NCBI RefSeq assembly: GCF_051379705.1
Contig: NZ_CP179868.1
Coordinates: 3,162,001 to 3,226,000 of the forward strand
Length of the DNA stretch: 64,000 nucleotides
Direction: 5' to 3'
Source of the DNA: Ekhidna sp051379705
Lineage (GTDB): Bacteria > Bacteroidota > Bacteroidia > Cytophagales > Cyclobacteriaceae
The notes beneath the pieces are model-generated. The model had not been told where the DNA came from and did not search any database. It worked only from the letters and a program-made list of their open reading frames with translations. Positions 7,163-14,382 of the stretch are shown here, piece after piece. Each line of letters begins with the position of its first letter. Position 1 is the stretch's first letter. The position numbers were made by a program, and so were the translations under genes.

Positions 7163-8730
7163 ATACTGTTTGCATAGTCAACTTCTTCATCAGTTAATCC
7201 GTAGTTCTTTTGCAAAATCTCTTTATTTGTTAGTCCCAATATCTCTCCAATTGGCTTCTTCTCTCTAATAGAGCTATCTATAAGATTAAGGAGTTTGGAG
7301 TTATTCTCATGATAGGGAAGTAAAATTCTTTCCGTTTCATTTGGCATTAGTTCAAGGACACCCCCTCCATGACTTCTGCCTGATACTTCGGCAAAAGCCA
7401 ATGAAAGCGAATTGTAATAACTAGCAGTAAATGCTTTGAGGTTAGTTCCTGATCTTAGGAACACTCTATGCATTGTATCTGTGGTATAAGCTTTTGCTTC
7501 ATTAATAATAAGCTTAGGATAAATATTATTTCTGCGAATAAATAGGGCATCAGAAATTTTCAAGGATGGCACTACAAACCAGTCATCCCTTATGCCACAT
7601 TTATATCCTTTATGAATTTCAAGTTCCTCTCCATGTTTAATATACTTGATAGCTCCGTTTGTCTTTTTAAGATTCTTACTGTCAGGAAATACTAGCAAAT
7701 GGGCTTTTGCTTTTGAATATTTGTTCTTAAGCCAATCATCATTATTGAAAATTACACTATTCACTTGAACACTTCTACCGACCATAGGTCTTGCATAGTC
7801 GTCAAGATCATATTCTTCAACAGTAGAAAGAGGCACTGTAAAAAAGTCATTTGATCCTGTCGTAATTCCAACTTCTACGTTAGCGTATTTCCCAATAGTG
7901 GGTATTCTTCTATCCTCTGCGACATTTTCAAGGAAATCAATCTCTTTCTGATCTAAAAAATAAAATGTCCACTTATTTGATTTGAAGTCAATTCGTTTTT
8001 GAGGAAACTTCAATCTATACAGATCCAAATTCTTTAATTCAGTCGAATCCTTAAGCTCGATATGTTCAATGTTATGATCTTTAGATTGGTCTTTTTCGCA
8101 TAGCAATAGAACAACTTCTTGCTGTATATCTGGAAATACAAGCTTTTCAAATGATATTATATTGATCTTATTATAAAAATGCGCAAGAAAGGTTCTCAAC
8201 TGTTGCGCATATGAAACTTGTAGAATTTCCGCTGGAAGTACAAACCCGATTTTCCCACCTGATTCTTTTAAAAGTAGAGAAGAACCTACTACAAATGATA
8301 CCCAGGCATTGGTCAATTTGGAATATTTGAGGCCAGCTTTAATAAAAATATCCTCTGCCGCAATTTGCTGAGATTTGTCAAAATATTGGTAACGTATATA
8401 AGGTGGATTTCCAATTATTAGATCGAATCTTTTCTTTGAATTGATGCAAAAGGTATGAAAATCTTCGTTTCGTATTTCTGCCTTTGACAACTCTATTGAT
8501 TTGGCTTTTGCGGCTTCAATCGGATCATACTCAACTGCTGTGACAGAGTTGTAAACAAAACCCTCAGTTTTAAGACTTTTTAAAAAATTTCCATCACCAC
8601 AGCTGGGCTCAAGAATATCACAATTTGAACTTCCGTTAATTGCCCATTTTAGAATGAAGTCAGTGATTGGTTTTGGAGTATAAAAACCACCTCTTAATTT
8701 TTCTTCCGATGCATTCTCAATTAACCTCAT
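7120..8730 (-). CDS. N6-adenine DNA methyltransferase of the restriction-modification cassette
   Basis: This 536-residue protein has the gamma-class amino-methyltransferase order: SAM-binding motif I ILEPSCGDGNFL near residue 40, preceded by GGFYTPKPITDF (motif X), and catalytic motif IV NPPYIRYQYF near residue 108. The remaining 400 residues would form the target-recognition part, as in TaqI/Eco57I-type methylases. It should protect host DNA from the adjacent nuclease. Its start overlaps the XRE gene 8727-9047 by 4 bp (ATGA), so the two are translationally coupled. The annotated C-terminus may be frameshifted (see the frame at 6998-7162). The recognition sequence cannot be read from the protein. 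Confidence 0.88.
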   Translation of the reverse strand: MRLIENASEEKLRGGFYTPKPITDFILKWAINGSSNCDILEPSCGDGNFLKSLKTEGFVYNSVTAVEYDPIEAAKAKSIELSKAEIRNEDFHTFCINSKKRFDLIIGNPPYIRYQYFDKSQQIAAEDIFIKAGLKYSKLTNAWVSFVVGSSLLLKESGGKIGFVLPAEILQVSYAQQLRTFLAHFYNKINIISFEKLVFPDIQQEVVLLLCEKDQSKDHNIEHIELKDSTELKNLDLYRLKFPQKRIDFKSNKWTFYFLDQKEIDFLENVAEDRRIPTIGKYANVEVGITTGSNDFFTVPLSTVEEYDLDDYARPMVGRSVQVNSVIFNNDDWLKNKYSKAKAHLLVFPDSKNLKKTNGAIKYIKHGEELEIHKGYKCGIRDDWFVVPSLKISDALFIRRNNIYPKLIINEAKAYTTDTMHRVFLRSGTNLKAFTASYYNSLSLAFAEVSGRSHGGGVLELMPNETERILLPYHENNSKLLNLIDSSIREKKPIGEILGLTNKEILQKNYGLTDEEVDYANSIWTRLSNRRLNRGK

Positions 8731-9047
8731 TCTTTTATCATTTCATTTTTGCTTCTATAGGCCACCTTTTCTTCTGCAACTTTTAAAATCTGTTGAGCTT
8801 GTTGATTGTATTTTTTAACTACCTGATTGACAATTTGATCACTTATCATACTAACATTCAGCTCAGATTCTGAGACTTCAAAGATTTGGGCAAGCTTATG
8901 GATAATATTAACGTTTGCTTTTCTAGTTCCTTTTTCAATCTTTCCCAGCATAGAAGTATCAATTTCTAAGAGACTAGAAAGTTCTTTGAGAGTCATTTTT
9001 TTTGATTCTCTGAGGTTTCTTATTCTTTCACCAAAGCTTTGTTCCAT
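8727..9047 (-). CDS. XRE-family regulator coupled to the methyltransferase
   Basis: The protein has 106 residues with an N-terminal helix-turn-helix at about 5-62 (IRNLRESKKMTLKELSSLLEID, then GKIEKGTRKANVNIIHKLAQIFEV) and a helical tail. It overlaps the methyltransferase start by 4 bp. It is distinct from the smaller XRE protein at 10311-10535, so this system has two regulators. A perfect inverted repeat, ATTTGGAC-N7-GTCCAAAT, lies 6 bp upstream of its start and overlaps the -7 promoter element, which suggests that it represses its own operon. That link is inferred from position only. Confidence 0.8.
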   Translation of the reverse strand: MEQSFGERIRNLRESKKMTLKELSSLLEIDTSMLGKIEKGTRKANVNIIHKLAQIFEVSESELNVSMISDQIVNQVVKKYNQQAQQILKVAEEKVAYRSKNEMIKE

Positions 9048-9052
9048 AAACT

Positions 9053-9097
9053 ATTTGGACTGAAGTTGTCCAAATATAAGAACACTATAGTTAGCAT
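9053..9097 (-). promoter_or_regulatory. Methyltransferase operon promoter with two kinds of operator
   Basis: On the minus strand TATATTTG (9071-9078) fits the Bacteroidota -7 consensus TAnnTTTG. Just upstream lies ACTATAGT with the adjoining TAGCAT (9084-9097), a C-box-like palindrome also found in front of the C/R operon. Just downstream, overlapping the -7 element, is the inverted repeat ATTTGGAC-N7-GTCCAAAT (9053-9075). The first is likely bound by the small C-like protein and the second by the XRE protein encoded immediately downstream. Confidence 0.6.
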
Positions 9098-9114
9098 GCA
9101 AACACTATTGAAGA

Positions 9115-10314
9115 TTAACTGATTTCTAAAGTAAAGAAGTTCTCAGGGCCTTGATTCTTGTAAAGTTTTGCAGAAGATCCAATCAATTCTCTTTTAGCGA
9201 CAATCTTTTTGGTTTCACCCCAACTAACGGAGGTCATAGAGTTTTTTTGACGGTAAGAGGCAGTATCAGTTTTCGTGTTGTGTGTCAGAGCTAATGAGAA
9301 GACACCATGGTCTTTCCCTTTAATTATTATTTGGAAAAGTGCTGATGCTCGTTCAAGATGTGAAAAATTAGTTTTAGTATCCCTGATCCAATTTATAGAA
9401 GCAAATGCATCATCTCGGAAGAAGTGTCGTTGATCTATATTTTCGGTTTTTCCTTTTTTGAATAACATTGATCCTGTTGGATTAGTATTTGATCCAGTAG
9501 GGATGTTCAAATCTCTCTCTGTTAGCGCACCACTTTCCCAGATGAAATGCCTTACTAATTTTCCTGTATCCTTTAAATTCCCAGTGAGTTCCAGCTCTTC
9601 TCTCATGGTAGGTCCATCAGTAGAAGCTGTTGACTTAGGCTTTAGTTTATCCCATGGAATTTTGGAAGATTTTCTATCCGGGATTTTCTTATTTCTCTTT
9701 TCTTTCGATTCTGAGGAAGCTATTTTCTTTCCGTGTTGTTTTGATCTGCTGATTTCGCTTGGTACAATTCCATCTTTAACTAAGTCTGAAATTAAATCTT
9801 GATCCAGTTTAAACAGGTTGGGATCATCAAGATCGATAATCGACTTAAAATAATTTTTTAAATCTTTTAAGATTTCTAGCCCTTCCTGATCGTCATTTTT
9901 AAATTGAACCAAAAGGGAGCTTTCGATATTACTGAATAAGCCTTTTCCAGTAAGATTTGATGAACCAATTATAAGACACGTATCGTCCTTTCCCTCAAAG
10001 AGATAAATTTTAGGATGAAATATTGGTGATTCCCTTTGGTAGAAAACAAAGCTATTGACATCAAGTTTGAGAATCTCCTCTAATGCCTCTTTCGAAGTGC
10101 CGTTTTGATCAACACCAACTATGATATTTAAGTTAGAGTAAAATTTCTTTGCTTGTTCAAGTGAGTCCAACAATTTCACCCCCAAGGGACTCGCAAATGC
10201 CGAAATGCTAAAAAAGCTGGTGTAGGCATTATCAGCTAAATATTTATTAATGTGAACTCCAACTGAGTTTGGGGATTCGTCTGTAAATCCTTGGCCTAAA
10301 AATGTAACCTTCAT
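9115..10314 (-). CDS. Phospholipase D-family restriction endonuclease
   Basis: The 399-residue protein carries a PLD-type catalytic motif at about residues 101-123: HPKIYLFEG, then LIIGSSNLTG, followed by NIE. This HxK...GSxN pattern occurs in BfiI/NgoFVII-type metal-independent nucleases. The C-terminal half after a Lys/Ser-rich linker (residues about 190-235) is unrecognised and could be the DNA-binding part. It overlaps the C-like regulator by 4 bp (10311-10314) and sits next to a DNA methyltransferase, so restriction endonuclease is the natural reading. PLD enzymes usually work as dimers that pair two HxK motifs. The alternative, a general PLD-domain nuclease or helicase-associated protein, is less likely given this context. 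Confidence 0.75.
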   Translation of the reverse strand: MKVTFLGQGFTDESPNSVGVHINKYLADNAYTSFFSISAFASPLGVKLLDSLEQAKKFYSNLNIIVGVDQNGTSKEALEEILKLDVNSFVFYQRESPIFHPKIYLFEGKDDTCLIIGSSNLTGKGLFSNIESSLLVQFKNDDQEGLEILKDLKNYFKSIIDLDDPNLFKLDQDLISDLVKDGIVPSEISRSKQHGKKIASSESKEKRNKKIPDRKSSKIPWDKLKPKSTASTDGPTMREELELTGNLKDTGKLVRHFIWESGALTERDLNIPTGSNTNPTGSMLFKKGKTENIDQRHFFRDDAFASINWIRDTKTNFSHLERASALFQIIIKGKDHGVFSLALTHNTKTDTASYRQKNSMTSVSWGETKKIVAKRELIGSSAKLYKNQGPENFFTLEIS

Positions 10315-10535
10315 TGCTTTTCAAGATTTTTGAACAACTCTGAAACTGAAAGCTTCAATGCAGAGGAGATTTTATCTATGTTTTCCAAGGTGATGTTTTT
10401 TTCACCTCGCTCAATCATTCCAATGTATGTTCGATGTAGGCCTGCCTGATGTGCTAGCTCTTCTTGAGAAAGTTTTAGTTCTGTTCGTCTTACTCTTACT
10501 ACTACCCCAAAGGATTTCGATAACTCTATGTTCAT
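10311..10535 (-). CDS. C-protein-like XRE regulator of the restriction-modification system
   Basis: I take the ATG at 10535 (MNIELSKSFG), because a start at 10556 would overlap the promoter and operator. The 74-residue protein is almost entirely one helix-turn-helix (VRRTELKLSQEELAHQAGLH, then GMIERGEKNITLENIDKIS), the size and form of restriction-modification controller (C) proteins. It is first in an operon with the nuclease gene, overlapping it by 4 bp. Two ACTATAGT palindromes flank its own promoter, the usual autogenous activate-then-repress layout for C proteins, which delays nuclease synthesis until DNA is methylated. Confidence 0.82.
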   Translation of the reverse strand: MNIELSKSFGVVVRVRRTELKLSQEELAHQAGLHRTYIGMIERGEKNITLENIDKISSALKLSVSELFKNLEKQ

Positions 10536-10542
10536 AATGAAT

Positions 10543-10603
10543 ACTATAGTTATCACAAAGCTATCAGTGAAGGAAGTTAAAGGCTACATACTATAGTTAG
10601 CAT
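10543..10603 (-). promoter_or_regulatory. C/R operon promoter with two C-box-like operators
   Basis: The minus-strand -7 element TAGCTTTG is at 10556-10563. One ACTATAGT palindrome (10590-10597, with TAGCAT to 10603) lies about 30 bp upstream, where an activator would bind. A second (10543-10550) lies between the -7 element and the start codon, where binding would block transcription. The shared string ACTATAGTTAGCAT recurs upstream of the methyltransferase operon at 9084-9097. Confidence 0.65.
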
Positions 10604-10619
10604 ATTTGCAATTCTCCTT

Positions 10620-10723
10620 GCGTTAGGCTACTCGCCTGCGCAAAGTGTGGGTGGGTAAAATTCAGGCTCTTTTGGTTTTTCAGGGTTGCTAGTTGCGCGT
10701 TGGTAAAACCAAATGTGCCTGAA
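10620..10723. repeat. Two inverted repeats in the leader of the restriction-modification cassette
   Basis: GCGTTAGGC at 10620-10628 nearly pairs with GCCTGCGC at 10634-10641. A stronger hairpin pairs TTCAGGC-N3-TTTGGTTTT (10661-10679) with AAAACCAAA-TGT-GCCTGAA (10705-10723), leaving a loop of about 25 nt. The two lie in about 160 bp of gene-free DNA between the cassette start and the C/R promoter. They could be a folded leader, a relic of an older recombination site (GTTAGGC is attC-like) or a small RNA. Confidence 0.5.
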
Positions 10724-10753
10724 TGTGCGGTTGGTTTTTCTACGTCACGGCAT

Positions 10754-10991
10754 GAAACCTAACACCAAGCTAGCAGGAGTGAGCCCCGAACTTGGCAGAA
10801 AGCACTAAGATAGCAGAGCTAGCCAACACCTACAACGGCATCAACGAAGAACTGCGTTGAGAAGAGAAAATCCAGAAGCACGAGTATTCTTGGAGAGATG
10901 AAGTTTCAGAATGGCTGGTGGAGCGGTGAAGATCAGATGAAATTGGCAGAAAAGCACTTAGGCTCATTCGTGCTAGCAGATGTTAGAAAGC
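10754..10991 (-). repeat. attC-like site h (long class)
   Basis: AAC is at 10761-10763 and GTT at 10982-10984, 224 bp. GCTAGCA pairs with TGCTAGC and AGTGAGCC with GGCTCATT, leaving an unpaired GG/CGA bubble between them, as the unpaired spacer of canonical attC sites does. It is identical to site j. Confidence 0.9.
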
Positions 10992-10993
10992 GT

Positions 10994-11698
10994 TTAGTCA
11001 TTGCAGTAGGTGCCTAGTACAATAACATTATTCATGTTGGCTATTTCATTCCTCATTGAGTTCCATCTCTCAAGCTGTTCTGTGGTAGCTTGTTTGTTAG
11101 CAGGATCCCAGCAAGGCTGTTGTTCTCTGTTAAGCAGTTCAATTAACGGTTCAAGTTCCGCGTGATGAGAATATTCATAAACTGTAAATCCACAGGGAGA
11201 ATACCGACATCCTGTAACATTGTAAATGTTTATTGGTTCTTTGTTCCAGAATTCGTTCTCAGAAGTTAAAGTTGACACGATATAAACTCCTAAATCACGT
11301 CTACTACCAATTATATCTTTAATTGAAATTTCTTTTATTGATCCTACCTTAATTTTCACAAAGTCATTTTCATTAACGTATCCAAGTATATAGTCATACC
11401 CATTAATTTTTAGTGGAATCCTGGTTGCATACTCGTATGATTTAACTCGAGAGTAGTTAGTCTTGATGAGGTTCAAAAAATGATCATCCTCAACTTTATT
11501 CTCCATTGTTAGCATGAAGGAATTGGGTTTTTTGAAAGAGTTATCTCTAACATAATATCCATCTAGTTCAATGTAAGTTGTTAGGGAAGAATCGTTTTGG
11601 AGTTCAATGTCGCACTTCAAGTAGAAAACGGGAGAGTAATCAGCTTTGGAAGTCAAAAAAGCTAGTAGAAAAAATAGCAGGATTAGAGTTCTGTGCAT
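10994..11698 (-). CDS. Secreted protein of unknown function, copy 1
   Basis: I take the ATG at 11698, which gives a signal peptide (MHRTLILLFFLLAFLTSKA), 12 bp inside the cassette; the longer frame reads through attC. The mature protein of about 215 residues is beta-rich, with cysteines at CDIEL, GCRYSPCGF, QPCWD and GTYCND that could form disulfides in the periplasm. It shows no family I know. The whole cassette is repeated without visible change at 12543-13493. Confidence 0.7.
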   Translation of the reverse strand: MHRTLILLFFLLAFLTSKADYSPVFYLKCDIELQNDSSLTTYIELDGYYVRDNSFKKPNSFMLTMENKVEDDHFLNLIKTNYSRVKSYEYATRIPLKINGYDYILGYVNENDFVKIKVGSIKEISIKDIIGSRRDLGVYIVSTLTSENEFWNKEPINIYNVTGCRYSPCGFTVYEYSHHAELEPLIELLNREQQPCWDPANKQATTEQLERWNSMRNEIANMNNVIVLGTYCND

Positions 11699-11701
11699 AG
11701 T

Positions 11702-11941
11702 GCTTTCTAACGCCAAGCTAGCAGGAGTGCGCCCCGAACTCGGCAAGTTCCGATAAAACTAATGAATCTGCCGGTGCTTCCAAAGTATCAAGAAAGCACT
11801 GCGTTCAGAAAGATGAAAAATCCTGCGAGCTGCACTCAATAGAAAGCTCCGAGCTTTCCCAGCGGCTGATTCATGGAGATGTTTCCACCGAAGTTCGCAA
11901 AATGGCAGTTGGCGCATTCGTGCTAGCAATTGTTACCTTGA
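11702..11941 (-). repeat. attC-like site i (long class)
   Basis: AAC is at 11709-11711 and GTT at 11932-11934, 226 bp. The arms GCTAGCA plus AGTGCGCC and GGCGCATT plus TGCTAGC pair. The middle contains TTCCCAGCGGCTGATTCA, found also in half-site b. The Doc gene's stop codon overlaps the GTT end. Confidence 0.9.
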
Positions 11942-12304
11942 GTTCTTTTCAAGCCATTCTTTAATTTGATCAAAGGTGAGTTCTCCTTTTGATATTGAGA
12001 TAACAAGTTGATACTTCTGTTCTTGGTTGGCTGCAATGTCTAAGTGTTCGTTCATGAGTAGGAGTCGAGCGAGAACGTATCCAGTTCGTTTATTGCCGTC
12101 AGTGAACGGGTGATTCTTGACTATGCTTTCAAGGATTGCTGCGGCTTTATCAATTGGAGTGGGATAAAGTTCATTACCGTCAAAAGTTTGGTATGGTCGG
12201 TTCAGAGCTGAATCCAATAGTTCTTTATCTCTAACTCCGTTAGATCCACCAAATTGTTCAATTAGAATTGCATGTATTTCTAAAACTTCCTTTTCTGAGA
12301 TCAT
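11933..12304 (-). CDS. doc: Doc/Fic-family toxin
   Basis: This 123-residue protein has the Doc signature HPFTDGNKRTG at about residues 65-75, where Lys replaces the Gly of Fic AMP-transferases. Doc enzymes of phage P1 phosphorylate EF-Tu and stop translation. The gene overlaps the antitoxin by 4 bp (12301-12304), so they are translated together. The stop codon TAA is formed by the attC sequence GGTAAC. Toxin-antitoxin cassettes are common in large chromosomal integrons, where they are thought to keep the array from being lost. Confidence 0.85.
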   Translation of the reverse strand: MISEKEVLEIHAILIEQFGGSNGVRDKELLDSALNRPYQTFDGNELYPTPIDKAAAILESIVKNHPFTDGNKRTGYVLARLLLMNEHLDIAANQEQKYQLVISISKGELTFDQIKEWLEKNSR

Positions 12305-12489
12305 TGAGCCAGTCTTTCTAGCAGTTCTTTATCCTCAGTTAAGATTGTTCGCAAGTTTTGAGTAAGAGAAACAGACTTAGTTGACTTTCCTTGCACAGAC
12401 TTTAAATAGTCGAAAACCTCCTGAAGCACTTGTTCAGGGGTATTCTCTAAGAGTTCGTTAATTGCGGTCTTTACTTCTTCTCTGCTCAT
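12301..12489 (-). CDS. Antitoxin partner of Doc
   Basis: The 62-residue protein precedes doc and overlaps it by 4 bp. It is mostly helical (VKTAINELLENTPEQVLQEVFDYLKSV) with a C-terminal segment (LRTILTEDKELLERLAQ) likely to wrap the toxin. It resembles the short DUF2281-like antitoxins more than Phd, though the assignment rests mainly on position. A promoter element lies 4 bp before its start. Confidence 0.72.
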   Translation of the reverse strand: MSREEVKTAINELLENTPEQVLQEVFDYLKSVQGKSTKSVSLTQNLRTILTEDKELLERLAQ

Positions 12490-12493
12490 ATAT

Positions 12494-12501
12494 CAAAGAT
12501 A
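12494..12501 (-). promoter_or_regulatory. Putative own promoter of the toxin-antitoxin cassette
   Basis: TATCTTTG on the minus strand fits TAnnTTTG and lies only 4 bp from the antitoxin ATG, so transcripts would be leaderless or nearly so. Unlike most cassettes here, this one has a 55-bp leader, enough for a promoter. No clear -33 element was found. Confidence 0.4.
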
Positions 12502-12535
12502 CGAAATATGCAGAAAAATTGTTCAGTGCGAAAAT

Positions 12536-12773
12536 TCAAGGTAACACCAAGCTAGCAGGAGTGAGCCCCGAACTTGGCAGAAAGCACTAAGATAGCAGAG
12601 CTAGCCAACACCTACAACGGCATCAACGAAGAACTGCGTTGAGAAGAGAAAATCCAGAAGCACGAGTATTCTTGGAGAGATGAAGTTTCAGAATGGCTGG
12701 TGGAGCGGTGAAGATCAGATGAAATTGGCAGAAAAGCACTTAGGCTCATTCGTGCTAGCAGATGTTAGAAAGC
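12536..12773 (-). repeat. attC-like site j (long class)
   Basis: AAC is at 12543-12545 and GTT at 12764-12766, 224 bp, the same sequence as site h. It serves the second copy of the duplicated cassette; the ends GTTAGAAAGC and GCTTTCTAAC match. Confidence 0.9.
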
Positions 12774-13493
12774 GTTTAGTCATTGCAGTAGGTGCCTAGT
12801 ACAATAACATTATTCATGTTGGCTATTTCATTCCTCATTGAGTTCCATCTCTCAAGCTGTTCTGTGGTAGCTTGTTTGTTAGCAGGATCCCAGCAAGGCT
12901 GTTGTTCTCTGTTAAGCAGTTCAATTAACGGTTCAAGTTCCGCGTGATGAGAATATTCATAAACTGTAAATCCACAGGGAGAATACCGACATCCTGTAAC
13001 ATTGTAAATGTTTATTGGTTCTTTGTTCCAGAATTCGTTCTCAGAAGTTAAAGTTGACACGATATAAACTCCTAAATCACGTCTACTACCAATTATATCT
13101 TTAATTGAAATTTCTTTTATTGATCCTACCTTAATTTTCACAAAGTCATTTTCATTAACGTATCCAAGTATATAGTCATACCCATTAATTTTTAGTGGAA
13201 TCCTGGTTGCATACTCGTATGATTTAACTCGAGAGTAGTTAGTCTTGATGAGGTTCAAAAAATGATCATCCTCAACTTTATTCTCCATTGTTAGCATGAA
13301 GGAATTGGGTTTTTTGAAAGAGTTATCTCTAACATAATATCCATCTAGTTCAATGTAAGTTGTTAGGGAAGAATCGTTTTGGAGTTCAATGTCGCACTTC
13401 AAGTAGAAAACGGGAGAGTAATCAGCTTTGGAAGTCAAAAAAGCTAGTAGAAAAAATAGCAGGATTAGAGTTCTGTGCATAGTGCTTTCTAAC
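12543..13493. repeat. Exact duplicate of cassette 10761-11711
   Basis: About 950 bp here, from the AAC of site j to the AAC of site k, repeats 10761-11711 at an offset of 1782 bp with no difference that I could see. The identity stops at the attC recombination triplets: outside them the flanks differ (site i against site k diverge after about 30 bp). A copy bounded by recombination sites points to cassette excision and re-insertion, not to an insertion sequence. Confidence 0.88.
12776..13480 (-). CDS. Secreted protein of unknown function, copy 2
   Basis: The predicted protein has the same 234 residues as the copy at 10994-11698, with the start taken at the ATG at 13480. The encoded signal peptide and cysteine pattern are unchanged, so both copies should make the same product. 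One toxin-antitoxin cassette separates the two copies. Confidence 0.7.
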   Translation of the reverse strand: MHRTLILLFFLLAFLTSKADYSPVFYLKCDIELQNDSSLTTYIELDGYYVRDNSFKKPNSFMLTMENKVEDDHFLNLIKTNYSRVKSYEYATRIPLKINGYDYILGYVNENDFVKIKVGSIKEISIKDIIGSRRDLGVYIVSTLTSENEFWNKEPINIYNVTGCRYSPCGFTVYEYSHHAELEPLIELLNREQQPCWDPANKQATTEQLERWNSMRNEIANMNNVIVLGTYCND

Positions 13494-13722
13494 GCCAAGC
13501 TAGCAGGAGTGCGCCCCGAGCTTAGCAAGTTCCGATAAAGCTAATGAATCTGCCGGTGCTTCCAAAGTATGTATAATGTAGTGCGTTCAGAAAGAGAAAA
13601 ATCCTGCGGGCTTAAGTCAGTAGAAAGCACTGACTTTTCCCAGCGACTGATTCATGGTGATGGTTGCACTAAAATCTGTAAAGTGGCAGTTGGCGCATTC
13701 GTGTTAGCGCTTGTTATAGGGC
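13484..13722 (-). repeat. attC-like site k (long class)
   Basis: AAC is at 13491-13493 and GTT at 13713-13715, 225 bp. GCTAGCA pairs imperfectly with TGTTAGC, and AGTGCGCC with GGCGCATT. It shares about half of its middle with site i. It serves the first cassette of the array. Confidence 0.88.
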
Positions 13723-13723
13723 T

Positions 13724-14371
13724 TTAGTGGCTAAAGCAGTCCTCAGTTTCACGAATTTTGGTCTTATCTAATATCGTCAATTTTCCGTCCTTCGTTAGTT
13801 GGGCCTTGAATGAGTAGTCAGTGTCAGGGCATGAAACCCAATCGTACATATAAAGGAGGTAATCTCTTTCCCGTTCAAAATATGAGTTGGTAATAATGGT
13901 GTCAGAGTTGTGATAAAGTTCGTTAGCCCGACAAAAGAGTAGGACTTCTTCAATGTTATCAATATCTCCGATAAAGGATTGAAGTTCTTGATCACTATCT
14001 ATCACTTCAACAGAATCCTCTTCAGTTAAAGCGACTATATAGCTACCACAAAAGTGGTCGGGACAGTTAAAAAACCCATATTCGGCAGTTACACCTTTAA
14101 GTCTTTCTGAATACGTTGAGCTATCTCCGATAGAAGTTACATAAGAGTTCACGTCATATCCATCCGCAGTTCGAACTTCGAAGTACAGGTATTCTTTCAT
14201 CGGAATTATCTTATCGTACAATTCCTTTCTATCGAAGTTGTTGTACTCAAATTCGGTGAAGTTGCTAATATCAAAATTCATGTCATCAGGCACAGGTTGC
14301 TGTTGAGCAGTAACTCCTGTTCTTCCAAGAGTCAAAGCAATAGTTAGTAGATAGAAGTGGAGAAATTTCAT
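13724..14371 (-). CDS. Secreted protein of unknown function in the first cassette
   Basis: The ATG at 14371 gives a signal peptide (MKFLHFYLLTIALTLG...TAQ) and lies 20 bp inside the cassette; the longer frame from 14476 would cover the attI-like region. The mature protein of about 190 residues is acidic, with cysteines in FNCPDHFCGSY, WVSCPDTDY and EDCFSH. As the cassette next to the recombinase it is probably the latest insertion and, by analogy to integrons, the best expressed. I do not recognise the family. Confidence 0.7.
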   Translation of the reverse strand: MKFLHFYLLTIALTLGRTGVTAQQQPVPDDMNFDISNFTEFEYNNFDRKELYDKIIPMKEYLYFEVRTADGYDVNSYVTSIGDSSTYSERLKGVTAEYGFFNCPDHFCGSYIVALTEEDSVEVIDSDQELQSFIGDIDNIEEVLLFCRANELYHNSDTIITNSYFERERDYLLYMYDWVSCPDTDYSFKAQLTKDGKLTILDKTKIRETEDCFSH

Positions 14372-14382
14372 TTTGCTCAAAT

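Noticed and set aside
10761..13493. An insertion sequence as the cause of the 950-bp duplication
   Set aside because: No transposase is encoded, there are no terminal inverted repeats or target duplications, and the copy ends exactly at attC triplets.
674..13722. A CRISPR array, because of the regular repeats
   Set aside because: The repeats are 107-228 bp imperfect palindromes, differ from one another and are spaced by whole genes, and no cas gene is present.
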